DNA of 64,000 nucleotides, taken from Methylovorus sp035565335 (GTDB lineage Bacteria > Pseudomonadota > Gammaproteobacteria > Burkholderiales > Methylophilaceae). The stretch covers positions 1 through 64,000 of the forward strand of contig DATMSO010000047.1 in NCBI GenBank assembly GCA_035565335.1, written 5' to 3'. Below the pieces are notes generated by a model that searched no databases, was not told the DNA's origin, and saw nothing but the letters and a program-made list of their open reading frames with translations. Of the stretch, positions 60,801 through 64,000 are shown one piece after another (positions within the stretch are counted from its first letter, which is position 1; each line of letters starts with the position of its first letter). A program made the translations under genes and the position numbers.

Positions 60801-63800
60801 TACCCGCGCCACCGGCCATGCTGTCTATGCCAGTGCCACCATCCAGTATGTCATTACCGATGCTACCTATCAGAGTATCGTTGCCGGCCAAACCATACAA
60901 TGTGCTGCCAGCAGTGTTGGCGGTCAGAACGTTATCCATGCTATTGCCAGTGCCAGTCAGACCGGCCGTGGTGCCGGTCAGGGTGAGGTTTTCGACGTTG
61001 CTGGATAGCGTGTAGGTGACAGTGCTGTAAGCAAGGTCGGTGCCGGCCGCCGTCGATTCGGCGATGGTGTCTGCGCTATCGTCCACGTAGTAGATATCGT
61101 CACCGGCGCCACCTGCCATGCTGTCGGTACCGGTGCCGCCATCGAGTAAGTCATTACCGGCGCCGCCTATCAGGGTGTCGTTCCCGGCCAGACCATACAG
61201 CGTGCTGCCCGCACTATTGGCGGTTAGTACGTTGTCCAGGGTGTTACCTGTGCCGGTCAGACCGGCGGTGGTGCCGGTCAGCGTGAGGTCTTCAACATTG
61301 GCCACCAGGGTGTAGCTGATGGTACTAAAAACCAGATCGTTACCTTCAGCGCCATTTTCGGCAACCCCATCGCCCACGTCATCCACATAGTAAGTATCAT
61401 CGCCGGCGCCCCCGGCCATATTGTCGGCGCCCAGCCCTCCGTCCAGAATATCAGCGCCCGTGCCGCCGATCAGGGTGTCATTCCCCGATAAACCGTAAAG
61501 ACTGTTGCCGGCGCTATTCGCGGTGAGCACGTTATCCAGCGTATTGCCTGTGCCCGTGAGACCAACGGTGGTGCCGGTCAGGGTGAGATTTTCGACGTTG
61601 GCAACCAGCGCGTAGCTGATGTTGCTCATCACCAGGTCGGTACCTTCGGCAGTGTTTTCGGTGACTACATCGCCAGTATTGTCGACATAGTAAGTGTCAT
61701 TGCCAGCGCCTCCTGACATGCTGTCGGCGCCAGTGCCACCATCCAGAATGTCGGCGCCGGCGCCACCGATCAGGGTGTCATTACCCGCCAAACCGTAAAG
61801 TGTATTGCCGGCACCGTTGGCTGTCAGGATGTTGTCCAGGCTATTGCCGGTGCCGGCCAGCCCCCCCGTCGTGCCGATCAGGGTGAGGTTTTCGACATTG
61901 CTGGAGAGCGTGTAGGTGACGGTGCTGTAGGCGAGGTCGGTACCAGCCCCAGTCAATTCGGTAATGGAGTCTGCGCTATCGTCTACGTAGTAGGTGTCGT
62001 CACCGGCGCCACCTGCCATATTGTCGGTGCCGGTGCCGCCGTCCAGGATGTCATTACCGGCGGCGCCTATCAGGGTGTCATTGCCCGCCAGGCCATATAG
62101 ACTGCTGCCGGCACTGTTGGCCGTCAGTACATTGTCCAGGGAGTTGCCGGTTGCACTCAGGCCTGCCGTCCCACCAGTCAGTGTGAGGTTTTCGACATTG
62201 CTGGCGAGGGTATAACTCACCGTGCTGTAGGCCAGGTCGGTGCCGGCATTGGCGGTTTCGTTGATGCTGTCTGCGCTGTCGTCCACATAGTAGATGTCGT
62301 TACCCGCACCGCCGGCCATGCTGTCGGTGCCGGTACCGCCATCCAGAATGTCATTACCGGCGCCGCCGATCAGGGTGTCATTGCCCGCCAGACCATACAG
62401 CGTGCTGCCAGCGCTGTTAGCAGTCAGTATGTTGTCCAGCGTATTACCCGTGCCAATCAACCCCGCCGTCGAACCAGTCAGGGTGAGATTTTCCAGATTG
62501 TCGCCCAGGGTATAACGGATGCTGCTCATGACCAGATCCATGCCGTCGCCGGTATTTTCAGTGATCACATCGCCCGTGTTGTCGACATAGTAGGTGTCGT
62601 TGCCCGCACCGCCCGCCATGCTATCGGCATCGCTGCCGCCATCCAGAATATCGGCCCCTGCTCCGCCGATCAGCGTATCGTTACCTGCCAGGCCGTAAAG
62701 CGTGCTACCTGCGCTATTGGCGGTCAGCACGTTATCCAGACTATTGCCGGTGCCGGTCAGACCTTCGGTCGTGCCGGTCAGGGTCAGGTTTTCGACGTTG
62801 CTGGAGAGGGTATAAGTCACCGTGCTGTAGACCAGGTCAGTGCCTGCATTGGCGGCTTCGGTAATGGTGTCTGCGCTATCGTCAACGTAGTAAGTATCGT
62901 TGCCCGCACCGCCCGCCATGCTATCGGTGCCAGTACCACCATCGAGAATGTCATCACCGGCACTACCGATCAGAGTGTCATTTCCCGCCAGCCCATACAG
63001 CGTGCTGCCTGCGCTATTGGCGGTCAGCACGTTATCCAGACTATTGCCAGTGGCCGTCAATCCGGCGTTGGTACCGGTCAGGGTGAGATTTTCGACGTTG
63101 TCACCCAGGGTATAGCTGATAGTGCTGAATACCAGGTCGGTGCCTTCGGCGGCGTTTTCAGTGACCACATCGCTGCTGTTGTCGACATAGTAGGTGTCAT
63201 TGCCGCGCCCGCCGACCATGGTATCCGCCCCCTGACCGCCATCGAGAATATCATTGGCGGCAGCACCATACAGGGTATCGTTGCCATCGCCCGCTTCAAT
63301 GATATTGGCAAGGCCGCGGGCAGGCAGGACAAAGGTATAGTCCGAGCCGGAGTTCACCAGCAAATCACTGGGAGAGGTGACATCCTTGACGATCACGGTG
63401 GCCGTCATCACAAAATTGACCGGGGTTCCTGACAGGTCAATCACGGAAATAGTGATGGTCAGGACAAAGCTTTTGGCAAAGCCTGTGCTGTCCATCGCCA
63501 GCGTGGTCGGGTAAAGCAGGTTATTGGCAATGACGTAAGTGCCATCGAAAGATGAACCGGTTTGCGTAGTGGGTAGATTGAGCGACCAGGTGCCGTTGGT
63601 ATTTTGCGTAGCATTCTCAAAGGTAAAACCGGATGGCAGCCCGCTGACCGTATAACTGGTAACGCTTTTGGCATTATTCAGCGTAATGGACATTTCCTTG
63701 GCATAACCCGTGCCCAGGCGCTGGGCATCGTCGCCATAAATAACATCATCGCCCGCCGTCCCGGTAATGGTCTCGGCGGCGGATTGTGCTTCAAAGCTGG

Positions 63801-64000
63801 CATCGACATCGCTGGATGGTATGCCGCCAGCACCGTATATGGTGGCCCCATCCGTACGTTGGCCGGTGATATTGAACAGGGTAAATGTGCCTATATCAGC
63901 GGGCCCCACCGAATGCACGGGAACCGGCACACTACCTGCCCGCTCGATCGGCAGCGTGATCTGCGGATCGTATTTTTCCGGGGTAAGCTGGGCAATCGAC
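57838..64000 (-). CDS. Giant RTX repeat protein (partial, 5' end outside window)
   Basis: At least 2053 aa; the frame stays open to the window edge, so the true start lies beyond 64000. After an N-terminal part with a beta-sandwich-like segment come 17 tandem units of about 100 aa (58430-63200), each with nonapeptide calcium motifs (GGAGNDTYYVD, LAGNDTLIGGAG, LDGGTG). The C-terminal 150 residues lack repeats and should hold the type I secretion signal, ending LNVSTA. It would be exported by the ABC protein encoded next and bind calcium outside the cell. An adhesin, S-layer or biofilm role is likely; no enzymatic domain is visible in this part. Confidence 0.88.
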   Translation of the reverse strand, partial: SIAQLTPEKYDPQITLPIERAGSVPVPVHSVGPADIGTFTLFNITGQRTDGATIYGAGGIPSSDVDASFEAQSAAETITGTAGDDVIYGDDAQRLGTGYAKEMSITLNNAKSVTSYTVSGLPSGFTFENATQNTNGTWSLNLPTTQTGSSFDGTYVIANNLLYPTTLAMDSTGFAKSFVLTITISVIDLSGTPVNFVMTATVIVKDVTSPSDLLVNSGSDYTFVLPARGLANIIEAGDGNDTLYGAAANDILDGGQGADTMVGGRGNDTYYVDNSSDVVTENAAEGTDLVFSTISYTLGDNVENLTLTGTNAGLTATGNSLDNVLTANSAGSTLYGLAGNDTLIGSAGDDILDGGTGTDSMAGGAGNDTYYVDDSADTITEAANAGTDLVYSTVTYTLSSNVENLTLTGTTEGLTGTGNSLDNVLTANSAGSTLYGLAGNDTLIGGAGADILDGGSDADSMAGGAGNDTYYVDNTGDVITENTGDGMDLVMSSIRYTLGDNLENLTLTGSTAGLIGTGNTLDNILTANSAGSTLYGLAGNDTLIGGAGNDILDGGTGTDSMAGGAGNDIYYVDDSADSINETANAGTDLAYSTVSYTLASNVENLTLTGGTAGLSATGNSLDNVLTANSAGSSLYGLAGNDTLIGAAGNDILDGGTGTDNMAGGAGDDTYYVDDSADSITELTGAGTDLAYSTVTYTLSSNVENLTLIGTTGGLAGTGNSLDNILTANGAGNTLYGLAGNDTLIGGAGADILDGGTGADSMSGGAGNDTYYVDNTGDVVTENTAEGTDLVMSNISYALVANVENLTLTGTTVGLTGTGNTLDNVLTANSAGNSLYGLSGNDTLIGGTGADILDGGLGADNMAGGAGDDTYYVDDVGDGVAENGAEGNDLVFSTISYTLVANVEDLTLTGTTAGLTGTGNTLDNVLTANSAGSTLYGLAGNDTLIGGAGNDLLDGGTGTDSMAGGAGDDIYYVDDSADTIAESTAAGTDLAYSTVTYTLSSNVENLTLTGTTAGLTGTGNSMDNVLTANTAGSTLYGLAGNDTLIGSIGNDILDGGTGIDSMAGGAGNDTYYVDDSADTITESTGAGTDLAYSTVSYTLSSNVENLTLTGTTAGLTGTGNTLDNVLTANSVGSTLYGLAGSDTLIGGAGADILDGGTGADSMSGGAGNDTYYVDNTGDVVSENTAEGTDLVMSSISYTLVANVENLTLNGTTASLTGTGNSLDNILTANNAGSTLYGLAGNDTLNGGSGNDILDGGTGIDSMAGGAGNDTYYVDDSADTITEATGAGTDLVYSSATYTLSSNVENLTLTGTTAGMTGTGNTLDNVLTANSAGSTLYGLAGNDTLNGAAGNDILDGGSGNDTMAGGAGNDTYYVDSTSDVVTEGSGAGTDIIYSSVTYTVSTNVENMTLIGSTAGLVATGNTVANVLTANNAGSTLYGLGGNDTLIGGDGADVLDGGTGNDAMSGGAGNDTYYVDSTTDTITEAGGAGTDLVYSTVTYTLSSNVENLTLTGTTAGLTATGNTLDNVLTANSAGSTLSGLAGNDTLVGGAGADTLNGGTGADAMAGGLGNDTYYVDDVGDVVTEATNAGTDLVYSSITYTLAIGGNVENLTLTGTNAINGTGNELDNVITGNSAANILSGGAGNDTLNGGTGADTMYGGIGNDTYYVDNVGDIVTEAANEGTDLVYSSITYTLATGSNIENLTLTGTNAINGTGNELDNVITGNTAANILSGGAGNDTLNGGTGADTMYGGTGNDTYYVDNVGDVVSENLGEGTDLVSSSISYTLAANVENLTLSGSTAGLVATGNTLDNVLTANSAGSTLYGLAGNDTLAGGAGADILDGGTGADAMAGGLGNDTYYIDDAGDVVTEASGAGTDLICSSISCILADNVENGTLLNNTAAQSLTGNTLDNTLTASTFADTLSGAAGNDLMVLNSSNYLSAIIDGGTGTDTLKITGLASNTLINLSSLASHVTTTEALNLADSTSEFVKISASAIQSIVGQGTSSIFSLVLDSADSIVIESGSYYTTNAGGSVYTFYNADPTLGGATQIAQLNVSTA
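58430..63200 (-). repeat. Seventeen tandem 300-bp RTX coding repeats
   Basis: The codons for NDTYYVD recur every 300 bases exactly from about 63180 down to 59280, then two units of 276 bases (92 aa), then a final unit. Units fall into types by their calcium-loop sequence (DDSADTITE, DNTGDVVTEN, DVGDVVTEA). Bases 60467-60531 and 61667-61731 are identical, four units apart, a sign of recent block duplication. Confidence 0.85.

Noticed and set aside
59300..63115. Series of 63-73-aa rightward frames spaced 300 bases apart
   Set aside because: Each is the antisense shadow of one RTX unit; their regular spacing comes from the repeat array.
58430..63200. Possible CRISPR-like periodic array
   Set aside because: The period is 300 bp, the whole unit is conserved and coding, and there are no short repeats with unique spacers.

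Overview
The window looks like a chromosome segment of a Gram-negative, GC-rich proteobacterium. It encodes outer-membrane receptors, an RND efflux pump, a Pqi system, an autotransporter and a type I secretion ABC protein. The gene mix (Sfn/Ssu organosulfur genes, sigma-54 control, PqiABC, cobalamin-riboswitch TonB receptor) fits a betaproteobacterium, possibly a Methylophilaceae-type methylotroph. That placement is an inference, because no ribosomal or tRNA gene is present to settle it.

Region 1 (1-26 kb) is dominated by sulfur acquisition. It opens with metY (97-1368) and two small unknown genes. A long leftward operon follows (10920 to 2686): msuE - sfnG - degenerate AMP-binding protein - livG - livH - livM - livK - livF. 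It runs divergently from sfnB (11366-12601). A TetR-controlled RND efflux operon (12860-19158) interrupts the sulfur genes. A second sulfur block then holds a leftward operon (ssuD - SfnB-like flavoprotein - amidohydrolase-like protein) and a divergent rightward operon (SfnB-like flavoprotein - sfnR - ribA). All four sulfur transcription units start at good -24/-12 (sigma-54) promoters. The two divergent intergenic regions share an exact 17-bp motif, a candidate binding site for SfnR, which is encoded here. The unit looks like a self-contained sulfur-starvation regulon: a transporter, flavin reductase, FMNH2-dependent monooxygenases, their activator, and a GTP cyclohydrolase II that could supply the flavin.

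Region 2 (26-45 kb) holds a GGDEF-EAL receptor, a patatin-like phospholipase and a small lipoprotein. A cobalamin riboswitch precedes a siderophore-type TonB receptor. A probable metal-uptake operon follows (TonB receptor - iron-type binding protein - di-heme oxidoreductase - bestrophin). Then come an MFS carrier, a tiny proline-rich protein, a DUF2141 protein, a phosphoethanolamine transferase and an EAL phosphodiesterase.

Region 3 (44.7-64 kb) holds a second MsuE-type reductase, a GNAT acetyltransferase downstream of the pqiA-pqiA-pqiB-pqiC envelope lipid-transport operon, a hydrolase lipoprotein and an autotransporter. It continues with an Nramp-like transporter, a class II aldolase, and a type I secretion ABC protein joined to a giant RTX protein. 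The RTX protein has 17 repeats of about 100 residues and runs off the right edge.

No rRNA, tRNA, insertion sequence, prophage or CRISPR array was recognised.
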